Below are positions 32,901 to 43,339 of a stretch of DNA of 64,000 bases, piece by piece. The translations under genes were made by a program, and so were the position numbers. Numbering within the stretch: position 1 is the stretch's first letter; each line of letters opens with the position of its first letter. The notes under the pieces are model-generated. The model ran no database searches. It saw only the letters and a list, made by a program, of their open reading frames with translations, and was not told where the DNA came from. Origin of the DNA: Zea mays (taxonomy: Eukaryota; Streptophyta; Magnoliopsida; Poales; Poaceae); assembly GCF_902167145.1 (NCBI RefSeq), contig NC_050099.1, forward strand, positions 242,990,588 to 243,054,587, read 5' to 3'.

Positions 32901-33231
32901 GGTTCAAGTGGGTCAAGTTGATATGATAAAAGTCAAGAAGGCCACGGAAAAAAGGAGAGATTGGAAGGCCGAGGCCGCGGAGAAGAAAAGGAGCATAAAC
33001 TACTGACTCGTGGGTATCTTCGGTTGGGACAGTAGTCCCGTGGCAGATCCGCCAAGAACAGAGTTCCCGCGGAGGAAGAACCCCGATGGAGACAAGACGG
33101 AGAAGCTCAGTTTCGGAAATAACAGACATGTGGTTACCTGCGAAAGGTAACTGACTGTTGGGGTCGATTGCGGGGATCACCGCAGCAGACGAGTTCGCAG
33201 TTTTTCTCTTGGGCGCCATCTTGCTTCTCAC
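29951..33231 (-). pseudogene. Antisense gene of Grande (gypsy-type transposon domain protein), multi-exon
   Basis: Opposite to gag-pol, a long first exon (33231 to 30976, MAPKRKTANSS after MRSK) encodes a protein with a conserved region near residues 35-140 (ETELLRLVSIGVLPPRELCS, FLRGLGLPISPFFRGLL). This is the putative gypsy-type transposon domain (Transposase_28 type) known from plant proteins, followed by an acidic and Lys/Arg-rich low-complexity tail. Likely further exons at 30899-30767, 30680-30494 and from 30412 downstream have GT-AG borders and encode coiled coil (ALEEKHSRDQAEMARR, ELRASKKSIAQELEAA) down to the stop at 29951. A TAG near 30277 interrupts the last exon unless it is spliced out. 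Known Grande copies carry such an antisense gene. Its role is unknown. Confidence 0.75.
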
Positions 33232-33439
33232 TGGCGGACAGAGTAGGAGGCGAGTGGCAGAGGAGATTCAGATGCGGGAATGCAAGAACTAGGGCACGGA
33301 AAGCAAAGGCGGCTAAAAGCGCAACTCTTATGGGATATTCTTGAGCCAGATACCCATTCAAAAAGTGCCCAGTCATCACCCGGCGGTTATTTCCGAAATC
33401 CCAGCATGCCACGTGGACACCCGACAGTTATTTCCAAGA

Positions 33440-34115
33440 AAGCCGACGTGCCACTTCATCACTCGGTTATTATCCTCAAAATAACTCGTGAGGCTGGCTA
33501 TCACTCGGCGTTGCCTCTAAAACGCTGACCTCGTGTTCAATCGCTCGGCATTACTTCTAAAATGCCGGCGTCAACCTTCAATCACTCGGCGTTGCCTCTA
33601 AAACGCTGACCTCGTGTTCAATCGCTCGGCATTACTTCTAAAATGCCGGCGTCAACCTTCAATCACTCGGCGTTGCTTCTAAAACGCCGACCTCGAATTC
33701 TGTCGCTCGGCGTTACTTCTAAAATGCCGACGCCGACCTCCAATCACTCGGCGTGGCCTCTAACACACCGACCACGTGTTCAATCGCTCGGCGTCACTTC
33801 TAAAATACCGACGCCGACCTTCGATCACTCGGTGTTACTTCTAAAATGCCGACGCCGACCTCCAATCACTCGGCGTGGCCTCTAACACACCGACCACGTG
33901 TTCAATCGCTCGGCGTTACTTCTAAAATGCCGATGTCGACCTTTAAACACTCGGCGTTGCCTCTAAAACGCCAAACTCGTATTCTGTCGCTCGGCATTAC
34001 TTCTAAAATGCCGACGCCGACCTTCTATCATTCGGCGTTGCCTCTAAAACGCTGGTCTTGTGTTCGATTGTTTGGTGTTACTTCTAAAAACGCTGATGTC
34101 AACCTTCACATCGCT
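33440..34115. repeat. 40/81-bp tandem array in Grande
   Basis: Short units of about 40 bp with the core TC(A/G)CTCGGCGTT(A/G)C(T/C)TCTAAAA(C/T)GCCGA alternate as two subtypes, giving an 81-bp higher-order period (starts at 33501, 33582, 33663 and 33744). The order is disturbed near 33825-33866, where a half unit was gained or lost. The core CTCGGCGTT...AACGCCGA is an inverted repeat. Confidence 0.88.
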
Positions 34116-34368
34116 CGGCGTTGTTTCTACTATATCAAAAGAAACAGTTCAACATTCAGAAAAAGCAACACCGAGTCATCGAAAAGGGGGGTCAACGACA
34201 GTTCTTCATTAAGGGGAAGTTAATGAAATTACAAACCAACTCTTCGTGAGTTGGTGCTTCCCTACTTCTACTCTACATTACTACTACTACTAAACTACAC
34301 TATACTACTCTACATTACTGCTACTTTATTCTAACTACACTATACTAATATCTAAAGACCAGTGGCGT

Positions 34369-34809
34369 TTAGCCACTGGCCTTGCTGCTGCTGCCCTTGC
34401 CGCCGCCGCCTCTGGTGCTGCCCGTGCTGCTGCCGCCTCTGGTGCCGCCCTTGCCGTCGCTGCCCCCGCCGCCGTTGCTGCCGTCACCGTCGCCGTCGCC
34501 ACCATCGTCGTCGTCGCCGTCGTCGTCATCGTCATCTTCGTCCTCGCCGCCGTCCGAGTCCTCCTCGTCCGAGGAGAACTCAGACTCATCCGAGCCCTCG
34601 AGCCCGGATCGCTCGACAGCCCGGATGTACGTCCAGACCTCCGCGGCAATCCCCTGGGAGTCGTCTGAATCATCAGACGACGCCGGGGGAGAGACGGGAG
34701 CCGGAGACCCCTCGGACTCGGAGGAGAACTCCTCCTCCGAGTATTCCGAGTCACCGAAATCCTCTGATAGAGGAGTCGGTTCGCGCTTGCGCTTGTTGCT
34801 CTTGCCCAT
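34369..34809 (-). CDS. Second antisense ORF of Grande: acidic low-complexity protein (146 aa)
   Basis: The frame begins MGKSNKRKREPTPLSED and consists of a basic start resembling a nuclear localisation signal, a Ser/Glu/Asp-rich middle (SEDFGDSEYSEEEFSSES), a run of Asp and Gly residues (about 90-115) and a Gly/Ser-rich end. No family is recognised. It lies upstream (minus sense) of the larger antisense gene, with a GC-rich coding stretch in AT-rich surroundings. It may be a genuine element gene or a by-product of repeat composition. The opposite strand is open in several frames only because of the same triplet bias. Confidence 0.45.
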   Translation of the reverse strand: MGKSNKRKREPTPLSEDFGDSEYSEEEFSSESEGSPAPVSPPASSDDSDDSQGIAAEVWTYIRAVERSGLEGSDESEFSSDEEDSDGGEDEDDDDDDGDDDDGGDGDGDGSNGGGGSDGKGGTRGGSSTGSTRGGGGKGSSSKASG

Positions 34810-35511
34810 GGCGGAAGCAGCTGGGAGAGAAGAGAAGGAAGCAATAAAAGAACAGCGAGGAGATGTGAAAAAACCAGAGGGACAACGACGTTATTTATAA
34901 AGGGAGAAGGCAACCGCTCACCTCCAACCGCGGTCACTGAACAGTCGCAAAGCATTCAATAAGCACTTCCACCCGTCTGAAGACACATCAGGCGGCTGAC
35001 GCCGTTTCATGCAACTCTACACCCATTGGGACTCCAGTCAACAGTGCAAAGGATATGATTACACTCGCCGTCACATCACATTACTACTCAGAAGTAGCCG
35101 GCTAAAACACTCAGCGTACCAAGCCGTCCCTTGCCCACACCCATTGGGGGGGGACGCCCAGGAATTATCAGTATATTTTTCAAAACGGTCACATCCGTGC
35201 AGGGCATGCAGTAAATACCTCAAGACAAAAATGAGATATCAGTAAGGATCAGAGGAAGGCCAAATATAGCCAGCAAAGTACAAGATATGACCGACAGAAG
35301 CGATGTGAGGACTAGACACAGAACGTCCATCAAACGTCCAATCAAGTTGCAGAAGCAAATAAATTGCATTACCTAGCAAGATATGGACGGATTGCAAACT
35401 CGGCTGCTAAAGACAAAATATATGCTGACCTCTGCAGCAAAATTTTGATGACACAATGCTGACCTCCAAAGCATAATGCGAATAACTTCATGCAAATTCT
35501 TTCAAAAGGAA

Positions 35512-35945
35512 GACCTTCGAATGGATTATCCTTAAAAAATCCATTTGAAGGTCGGGGGCTACACCCATTGGGTGCACCTCCGGTGCACCCCATGGATTAT
35601 CATTCTAAACCGATATAGCGCCGACTTCTAAGGCGTGGGACAAGATTGAAAAGACCAATTCTCAACCGAGATGCAGGAGCGCGAATGGAGATAATCTTTG
35701 GGGAAGACCTTCGAGTAGATTATCTTCTAAAATCTACTCAAAGGTCGGGGGCTACACCCATTGGGTGCACCTCCGGTGCACCCAATGAAGTCCAGAATCC
35801 TACAATGCCGACCTCTAAGGCACAAGCACAAAACTAAACTTTGGTCGAACGAGTGATCGGAGCAAGAGAAGACAGCAGGAAGTCATTTTTCGGACCTTAG
35901 ATCTTTGAGTTGATTACCTCTAAATCAACCCAAAGATCGGGGGCT
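35512..35945 (+). promoter_or_regulatory. Three hairpin plus polypurine modules; the last is the Grande PPT
   Basis: Hairpins at 35512-35553, 35706-35746 and 35900-35938 each have a 16-bp stem and A/T-rich loop and are followed at once by GGGGGCT. The third GGGGGCT (35939-35945) abuts the 3' LTR at 35946 and is therefore the polypurine tract that primes plus-strand DNA. The stem sequences differ among copies but pairing is kept by paired changes. The first two modules are followed by a shared segment ACACCCATTGGGTGCACC. Confidence 0.85.
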
Positions 35946-36574
35946 TGTGGGGGATAGATATCCCCTGGGTCCACTAAAGAGATAAAAGACCTCACGACAG
36001 GCCCAAAGGCCCAATAAATCGTAAGGTCATTCTTTCGTGGGCCTAGGGAAAGACAATCAACGAAGCGGAGAAGACGTAAGACTGGATTGGAGCAAACCCG
36101 GACGGCCCACAACGTCGAACGAATAAATCGCAACAGAGACCCGACTTTCCCGCGCTGAAGCCCCCATGCAGCGGAGCCATGCGAGGATAAGTCGGCGAGG
36201 GTTACGTAGGGATAAACTCAGGAAGTTCACTATCTTTTAGCTACTTGTTGTTATCATATCCACATGTACTGCCCCACGGTCGAGTATATAAGGCCTAGGG
36301 GGCACCCCTTCAGAACGATCGACCCTATTTTACTTAGCCACCCACGTAAACTCTCTGCGCCCTCAATCCAGAAAGTCCTCTTGTAACCACGCTCATATAC
36401 TCACCAGGACGTAGGGTGTTACGCACTTCTAAGCGGCCCGAACCTGCAAATCTTGTCCATTGTCCCTCGTGCGATCGGCACGAACCATTTTGCTACAGTT
36501 GTCGACACCGTCCTACTCCTAAAAACATCTTGAGGGGCAACCCCGGGTGTGCGGTCGGACCCAAAACACCGACA
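35946..36574 (+). repeat. Grande 3' LTR
   Basis: Same length as the 5' LTR, with about two transitions. It ends ACACCGACA and is followed by the GGGGG duplication at 36575-36579, after which LINE ORF1 resumes. Confidence 0.95.
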
Positions 36575-36579
36575 GGGGG

Positions 36580-36826
36580 CCTGCCCAAAAAGGAACTGCC
36601 TCATGTGCCAACATAACTTCGATGGCCCCCCCCGCTATCCTCCAAGGTGCTGCGGAATCTGGGCTCCAGGTTTTGTAACCTGTCTGAGGATGACCTTTCT
36701 GAGCAGAGACTAAAGCAAAAGAAATCAGCTGTGGGACCTGTTGGTCAGCGGAGGGTTGACAGGAAGGATCTGGAGGATGGCAGGACTGATGATTCATCCG
36801 ATGAAGATAAGCAAGACAAACAATAA
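36580..36826 (+). pseudogene. LINE ORF1, 3' end
   Basis: Directly after the Grande TSD the ORF1 frame resumes (CPKRNCLMCQ). It shifts in a C run at about 36627-36634 and ends with an acidic tail (DDSSDEDKQDKQ) and TAA at 36824-36826. This pairs with the 5' part ending at 22425. Confidence 0.78.
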
Positions 36827-37038
36827 GCGGACGGCGGGAGATCTAGGCTCTGGAGTGGGCCCCATAAACTTTTGGGTGGGATTGGTTTTACTTTTGACTC
36901 ATGCAGGTCTTCTGGATACTTGGTTAGCACTTGTGCGTGCTTGTTTTAATGTTCTGTTAATATTTTGCTTGTGGACTGAATCTGGCTTTACCCACTGGTC
37001 TGGGTATTGCTCTGCCTCAAAAACTTCTTATTTACTCA

Positions 37039-38139
37039 ATGAGTAATCCCAATTCTGTTAACTTCCGGGAGTGGTCTGTGTTGAGCCACAACGTTAGAGG
37101 GATTAACTCCACCGTGAAGTGGAATGCTATTCGCTGTGCTATTCGGGATGCTGATTGCGAGGTTATTTGTTTGCAAGAAACAAAAAGGAGTTTTTTTTTG
37201 ACTCGGCTTACCTTAAAAACTTTTGCCCTGCTCACTTTGACTCTTTTGCTTTTGTACCCGCGACCGGGAATTCGGGAGGATCTGTTATCATTTGGAAGAG
37301 CTCAAGGCTTTCCGGGAATGTTATCTTTCAAAACAATTATGCCCAGCCGGTGGAATTCACCTCAAATTTGTCGGCTTGTTCTTGGATCATTACAAATCTT
37401 TATGCTCCTTGTACCCACCATGGCAAAATTGATTTCCTAAATTGGCTGCATAATTTTACAATGCCTTCTGACAAACTCTGGCTTCTTGTTGGTGATTTCA
37501 ACTTAATCCGTCGGCCACAGGACAAGAATAGGATTGGGGGTGATACTAACCTTATGTTGAAGTTCAATGAAACAATTAGCAACTTAGACTTGATTGAAAT
37601 TCCCCTGCACGGGCTAACATTCACATGGTCGAACAGATAGCGGGAACCTCTTCTTCAGAGGCTGGATTGGTTTTTCATCTCCCAAGAATGGTCGATCATA
37701 TACCCGGACTCCCATGCTAAGACTATGCCCGCGAGACATTTCCGATCATGTTCCTTGTTTGGTTTCATTTAAGTCTTGAATTCCTAAACCTAAGTTATTC
37801 CGGTTTGAAAACTTCTGGCTTGAATTGGATGGTTTCATGAATCTTTTCCAAGCTACATGGAATGGACTTCCTAGCATCCCCGACAAAGCTAAGAACCTGA
37901 CTGCCAAGTTCAAGTTTGTAAGGAAAGTTCTGAAAGATTGGTAGAGTTCGTTGCCAAAAATTGATAAAACGGTGAAGAACATCAAGCTGCTTATTGAGCT
38001 TATTGACATCATGGAAGAGCATCGAGATCTATCTATTGAGGAATGGAATTTCAGAGATATTCTGCAACAAAAGGTGGCCGAATTGCTTAACATTCAGAAA
38101 ATCTACTAGAAGCAGTGTGCGGCTATTAGGTGGGTTTCT
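37039..38139 (+). pseudogene. LINE ORF2, endonuclease part (broken)
   Basis: The ATG at 37039 begins an apurinic-type endonuclease domain: SHNVRGINS, CLQETKRSFF, then after a frameshift in the T run at 37190-37198 IITNLYAP, LLVGDFNLIR and LTFTWSNR. The domain nicks target DNA to prime reverse transcription. A TAG at 37638, a TGA near 37776 and further stops near 37942 and 38107 interrupt the frame. It is cut by the solo LTR inside the motif that joins endonuclease to reverse transcriptase. Confidence 0.85.
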
Positions 38140-39415
38140 TGATGAATACATGGATGTCAACTATATAGTCAAGGCCCAATCAATCATAGAGTCCCAAGCT
38201 TAAGGGGAGTTGAAGTCCAGTTTATTCGCGAATCCGGTTAGGACTGCAGGAGTGGTCCTCACGAAAACGGACGCCCAGACCACATACGGACTCCGTTTTC
38301 GACGTTCTAGATATCGTTGGAAAGCTAAGAAGATAAGCTTTCCAACCCATCTGGTTTCACGTCAAAATATACACGGAGCTGATGGGAATCGTCATAACAA
38401 GATGACGTCCAGAATCTGCCAGAAATTAACGACGCCTGTTTTTGGGCCTAAAGGACTTGTACATCCTAAGGAGATAAGCTCGGCAGCTCGGCCACCCCCT
38501 TGGCCACCGCCTGAGTCGAGAACGACTCCAATTCAAGTGGGGGAGGATGATGAGGACATCTCTCCCATACAAATAATGCATGGACCGACAATACGAGCAC
38601 GTGCATGACAGCTAAATCTCCAGGTTCGTTCTAACCTAATCAATTGTGTTTTAGAGCTTACGCTTGGTGCCATGGATGTTTTGATGATTAGGAACCTTGG
38701 AGAGGACCAACAAGGACTTGGGAGAGGCCAACATATCAAGGAGGAGAAGCTAGGACGTTCACAACAAGAGAAAGCCAAGTCCGACTCAACTACGTCTCCA
38801 CCTCGAAGTCCAGGACCAGTCTGCACTAAAATGAACGCCCAGGATGCATCCGAACTCCGATTAGGTTGGGCTTTATATGGATGGAAAGCTAAGGCGATAA
38901 GCTTTCCAACCCAACTGGAACCACCTTAAAATTCATCCGGAGTCAACGGAAATCGTCGAAACAAGTCAGAGTTCAGATTCTGTTTTGGTGCTGCGACACC
39001 GTTTGTTGGGCTGTTGGGCCGTGTATCGTGTTGGAGCCCATTAGGGGTGCGACCAGGGGTTGTGCACGCCCCTAACCTCTATTTTACCAGCAGCCACCAC
39101 CACATTAGGGTTTGAGTTTTGCTTAGATCATATCTGTCATCGAACAGTATCGCCGTTCATCGGTTTGTGAGACCCCACCTCGTGATCAATGCAGTTTTGA
39201 TTGCGTTCTTCCTGTTCTTGCTTGTGTTCTTGATTGCGCTTGCAGGGATAAGCCTTCGTGGCGAGGTCACTCGTGTGTCACGGGTGATAACCAACGGAGC
39301 AGTGGTGTAGTGATTGCGAGGAGCCGTTCGTTCGGAGCCTTGGATCATCAACGTCGAGATCTCCACCCAATCAAGTTATCGTACCTCACGGAAGACCGGG
39401 CCTCGTCCTCTATCA
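38140..39415 (+). mobile_element. Probable solo LTR of a Gypsy element (1276 bp)
   Basis: It starts TGATGAATACATGG and ends CCTCTATCA (TG...CA), with the duplication TTTCT at 38135-38139 and 39416-39420. The LINE codons on either side (RWVS and DGDICSRFFH) join in frame when it is left out. It contains no internal gag-pol, so a solo LTR formed by recombination is the simplest reading. Two diverged segments sharing GGAAAGCTAAG and GATAAGCTTTCCAACCCA (38320-38355 and 38880-38915) lie inside. A stretch around 38560-38730 reads like a chromovirus Pol C-terminus (see findings). Confidence 0.82.
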
Positions 39416-39420
39416 TTTCT

Positions 39421-41936
39421 GATGGAGACATCTGTTCTCGCTTCTTCCATGCCCATGCCACCATTAGACACAGGAATAATTCAATTGCTACATTGACTGA
39501 CGACAATGGGATCACTTTACTTGAGCATGAACTTAAATCTGGTCTTCTTTGGGATGCTTTCAAGTGCAGACTGGGATCGTCTGACTTTTCAGGCATTGGT
39601 TTTGACCTGTCAGAACTTTTAACCAGTGATGTGCAACTTCACGAGTTAGAATCACCATTTACTAAATTGGAGATTGATAGCATTATAAAACTTTTACCTT
39701 CGGATAAATCTCCGGGTCTCGATGGCTTCAATACAAATTTTATCAAGAAGTCCTGGCATATCATTGCCCCGGATTTCTATGACCTTTGTGATAAATTCCA
39801 TCATGGTGAGGTCTGCCTTAGAAGTATCAATGGGTCTTTCATTGTCTTGATTCCGAAGATGGTGAATCCTCAGAAGGTGGGGGATTACAGGCCAATTTCA
39901 CTTCTAAATAATAGTATGAAAATCTTAACGAAGCTGTTGGCAAACCGTCTACAACCGTTCATGCCTCGGCTAATTCACAAGAACCAGTATGGCTTCATCA
40001 AAGGGAGGTCTATTCAAGACTGCTTGGCATGGGCCTTTGAATACATTCACTTATGCCACTCCTAAAAAAAGAGATCATTGTGCTCAAGCTGGACTTTGAA
40101 AAAGCGTTTGACACTGTGGAGCATGAACTGATTATCCAGGTTCTGATCCACAAAGGTTTCGGTCCTAGGTGGACCAACTGGATTCGGAGCATTCTTCTCT
40201 CCGGCACGTCTTCGGTGTTACTCAATGGTGTTCCTGGTAAGCCCTTTCATTGCAAGAGAGGTGTTAGACAGGGTGATCCCCTCTCGCCTCTGCTGTTTGT
40301 CCTGGCAGCTGACCTTCTTCAGAGCATCATAAATAAAGCTAGGCTGCGAAATCTTCTTAAGCTCCCTTTACCGGATATTGGTGATCAGGATTTCCCGATT
40401 GTTCAGTATGCAGACGACACTCTTTTGATTTTGGAGGCATGCCCTAAACAGCTTTTCTTCCTCAAGGCAATCCTCAACTCTTTTGCTTCTTCTACTGGCC
40501 TGAAGGTTAACTATAATAAATCAAATATGTACCCTATTAACGTGCCCCCTGGAAAAATGGCGATCTTGTCCCGTACCTTCAATTGTCAGATTGGAGAGAT
40601 GCCTTTCACCTATCTTGGCTTGCCTCTGGGTCTTGCGAGGCCCAGAAAGGAACACTATTTGCCTCTTATTCAAAGGATTCAGAAAAGGTTGTCCTGCTCC
40701 TCAAACTTCCTGTCTCAGGCCGGGCGCCTGGAATTGGTAAATTCAGTCTTCTCAGCCTTACCGACGTTCTTCATGTGCACGCTCAAGATTCCTAAAACCA
40801 TCATTAAGGAAATTGACAGGTATAGAAAACACTGTCTGTGGAGAGGGAATGACATCAATTCTAAAAAGCCACCACTGATTGCTTGGAATGCGGTTACGCA
40901 GAGGAAAGTGAATGGTGGGTTGGGGGTTCTTCGCTTGGAAACTCAGAACGAGGCTCTTCTAATCAAATTCCTTCATAAATTCTTCAATCACAGTGACTTA
41001 CCTTGGGTGCATCTCATATGGAATAAATATTATTTATCCCGGGGTCTCCCTGGTCATAGAAACGTTGGCTCCTTCTGGTGGAAGAGCATGATCAAACTTC
41101 TTCCCAACTTCAAGGGGCTGGCTATCCCTATTATTGGCAATGGAGGCTCAATTTCGTTCTGGGATGATCAGTGGAGTCAGAGCATCCCGAGGCAGAATTT
41201 TCCTGAGCTTTTCTCCTTTGCCAAAAACACAAAACTGACTGTGAAAGAGGCCAAGGAGCAGGAGCAGTTTGATGGTTTCTTTCATTTGCCTATCTCTGAA
41301 CAAGCGTATGATCAATTTCTGGTGCTGAAGGGGCCTTGGGAGCAAATTGTCCTCAGTGACGCCCATGATCGCTGGAGATACATATGGGGATCTGACAAAT
41401 TCTCTTCTAAAAAAGCTTACAGATTTTTTATGGGACAGACGCAGATTCACCCTATCTACAGACTTTTATGGAAAAGCAAATGTCAGCCTAAACATAGAGT
41501 CTTCTATTGGCTGTGGCTCAAGAATAGGCTAAACACCAGAGATATGCTGAGAAGAAGAAACATGGAACTGGATTCCTACTCTTGTGAAAACTGTCTCTGG
41601 CAAAGAGAGGAGACTCTCTATCACCTGTTTCTTAGATGCAATTTCGCGAAAGCCTGCTGGAGCTCAATTGGCATAACTCCGCCCAGAATCTCTAACCCTG
41701 AGGTGGCAGCTGCGAACCTTAACCACCAGCTTAACGTCCCCTTCTCTATGGAGATTATTATTCTCATGACTTGGAGCATCTGGAAAAGCCGAAACGAGTG
41801 GTTGTTTTCAAGCAAGGATCCTTCGGTGCACCGCTGTACGCAGGAATTCAGCAAAGAACTACGATTGATCATGCACAGAGCACGGGGGAAATTTGACACC
41901 TCTATCCCGAATTGGCTGAGCCTGTGGCAGACATAG
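39421..41936 (+). pseudogene. LINE ORF2, reverse transcriptase and zf-RVT part
   Basis: Non-LTR reverse transcriptase motifs appear in order: SDKSPGLDGFNTNFIKK, IVLIPKM, DYRPISLLNN, NQYGFIKGRSIQDC. After a frameshift in the A run at 40064-40070 come [29 protein letters not shown] and the catalytic YADD (about 40408-40419). Downstream is a zf-RVT zinc domain ([39 protein letters not shown]). The 627-codon second segment is open from 40053 to the stop at 41936. Apart from the shift this part is well preserved. A short 3' UTR with TTAATAAAT and an A run follows. Confidence 0.92.
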
Positions 41937-42071
41937 GAGTAGTGTTCCCTTTTCATTACTTATTAACGTTTGTAAAAAGATCCTGTCTTAACGTTTTCGT
42001 TTCGCTTACTTAATAAATTTCTCAGCAGGGGCATCCCCTACTGATTCTTCAAAAAAAAGTCTTCGGCTGAA

Positions 42072-43339
42072 CGGCTCAAACATCGCCTTCCTCTTCGAAG
42101 CTTCTCTTGAAAACGCCGAAGCTTCTCTTTTCCTCTGCTTTGGTTCTGTTCGTGCTTTGGTATCATCAGCGGTCCGAAGCCCCCTTCTGGCTCGATGACT
42201 TTCGGCTTTGTTTGACGCTCTTATCATAAGAACATGTCGTCTTTGTTTGATGCTCTGATCATAAGGACATGTCTAACCATAGACCTTCGTCCAGAGACCC
42301 CCCCAACAACCAGATAGAAAAATTTAAAATACTGAAATAATGGCCAGACATATAGAAAAGTAAGATGCTAGAAGAGACAGAATGAAAAAAAAGAAGACAC
42401 GAAAATAAAAAAAGAAACATAGCTAAGTTGTTAACGGTAGTTACACATGTTCAAATATCGGATCGGGTTAAGTTCGAGTCATGGATTATTTGACATGGCA
42501 GTTAAGGTCGAGTCATGTATTGTTTGACATGGCTCAGCTCGTTCGCATTGCTAGCTCGGAAGTCAGGTTTGGCTTAGGCTCATTTATGCTCGCGAGTCAC
42601 CTAACTAAATCCAATTTAGAGCATAAATTATATATTTTAATTATATATAAAATAAAAAAATATGTAAACATATTCAACAACATATTTTAAACTATATATC
42701 ATTAGTGTCCAAAAAATTAAGAAAATAAATAACATAACATAGTAATATAATAGTGTCACAACATAGCACTACATCATCAGGTCGGCTCTTGAGTCGGCTC
42801 GGACTCGAAGTTTGAGTGAGCCATAAAGTAGGCTCGGCTCGGGCAAGCTCGTAAGTCTCTCCGAGCCAAGCCTAAGCGAGCCTACTCTGAGTTTTTTTTT
42901 CTAGCCCTACTTGGCACGACCTGTGCTATTGTCAGATCAGGTCAAGGTCATATCGTCGATCGTTTTGCACTGCCTGTATTGTCGTATCGTCTGACCTGTG
43001 ACTAGTGTCGGATCAGGTTGTGTTGGCTCATGCTTCTCTATTAGATGTGTTGGGTGGAGTTTTTTTTTTTTGGTTGGGTCGGTTTTTTTTTCAGATTAGA
43101 TAAAAAATCATGACTCGTGCTTTGCGAATAAAAAACTGTGACCGTATCCGTTACATTAATTGAGTCGGGTGTCGGGTGGCTATGCTCAAGTCTAACTGTG
43201 GTTCCCTCCAAAATCCACGAATAAAGAGGATAAGCCGCAGCCTTCACTGTCCATCGTCTCCCTCTGTACTCCTTCCTCAGCCTCATCCTATCCAAGAACG
43301 CAGAACCGAGACCCACGAACTCGCAGCAGGCCAGCAGCC
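42072..43339. other. Upstream region of the S21 gene, with a degenerate hAT-like repeat
   Basis: About 42430-42909 is rich in GGCTCG and GAGCCA motifs and ends AAACTC... TAGGGCTAG (minus reading), like the end of a hAT MITE, but I could not find a matching opposite end. About 42905-43050 has repeated GACCTG and ATCAGGT motifs. The last 150 bp (43190-43339) is the GC-richer leader of RPS21. No other gene is visible. Confidence 0.45.

Larger units (their letters stand above)
22426..36574 (+). mobile_element. Grande-type Gypsy LTR retrotransposon, complete (14,149 bp)
   Basis: Two 629-bp LTRs with TG...CA ends are flanked by the duplication GGGGG at 22421-22425 and 36575-36579. Between them are a primer site, gag-pol in Gypsy order (protease, reverse transcriptase, RNase H, integrase), an 89-bp tandem array, two antisense genes, a 40/81-bp array and a polypurine tract. 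Size, LTR length, tandem repeats and antisense genes match the Grande family of Zea. The LTRs differ at about two sites (near 22461 and 22508 against 35981 and 36028), so the insertion is young. Gag-pol is nonetheless broken, implying supply of proteins from other copies. Confidence 0.92.
19363..42071 (+). mobile_element. L1-type LINE, split by a Grande element and by a solo LTR
   Basis: The element is flanked by the 15-bp duplication AAGTCTTCGGCTGAA at 19363-19377 and 42057-42071 and ends in an A run at 42051-42058, as expected for target-primed reverse transcription. The LINE sequence proper is 19378-22425, 36580-38139 and 39421-42056, about 7.2 kb, probably full length. It has ORF1 with zinc knuckle and RNA-binding-like region, and ORF2 with endonuclease, reverse transcriptase and zf-RVT. 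Both ORFs contain several stops and frameshifts, so it is inactive. It inserted about 20 bp beyond the Helitron 3' end. Confidence 0.92.

Noticed and set aside
34362..34900. Plus-strand Arg/Pro- and Ser/Pro-rich frames
   Set aside because: They are the antisense reading of an Asp/Gly/Ser triplet-biased sequence, with no start context or domain.
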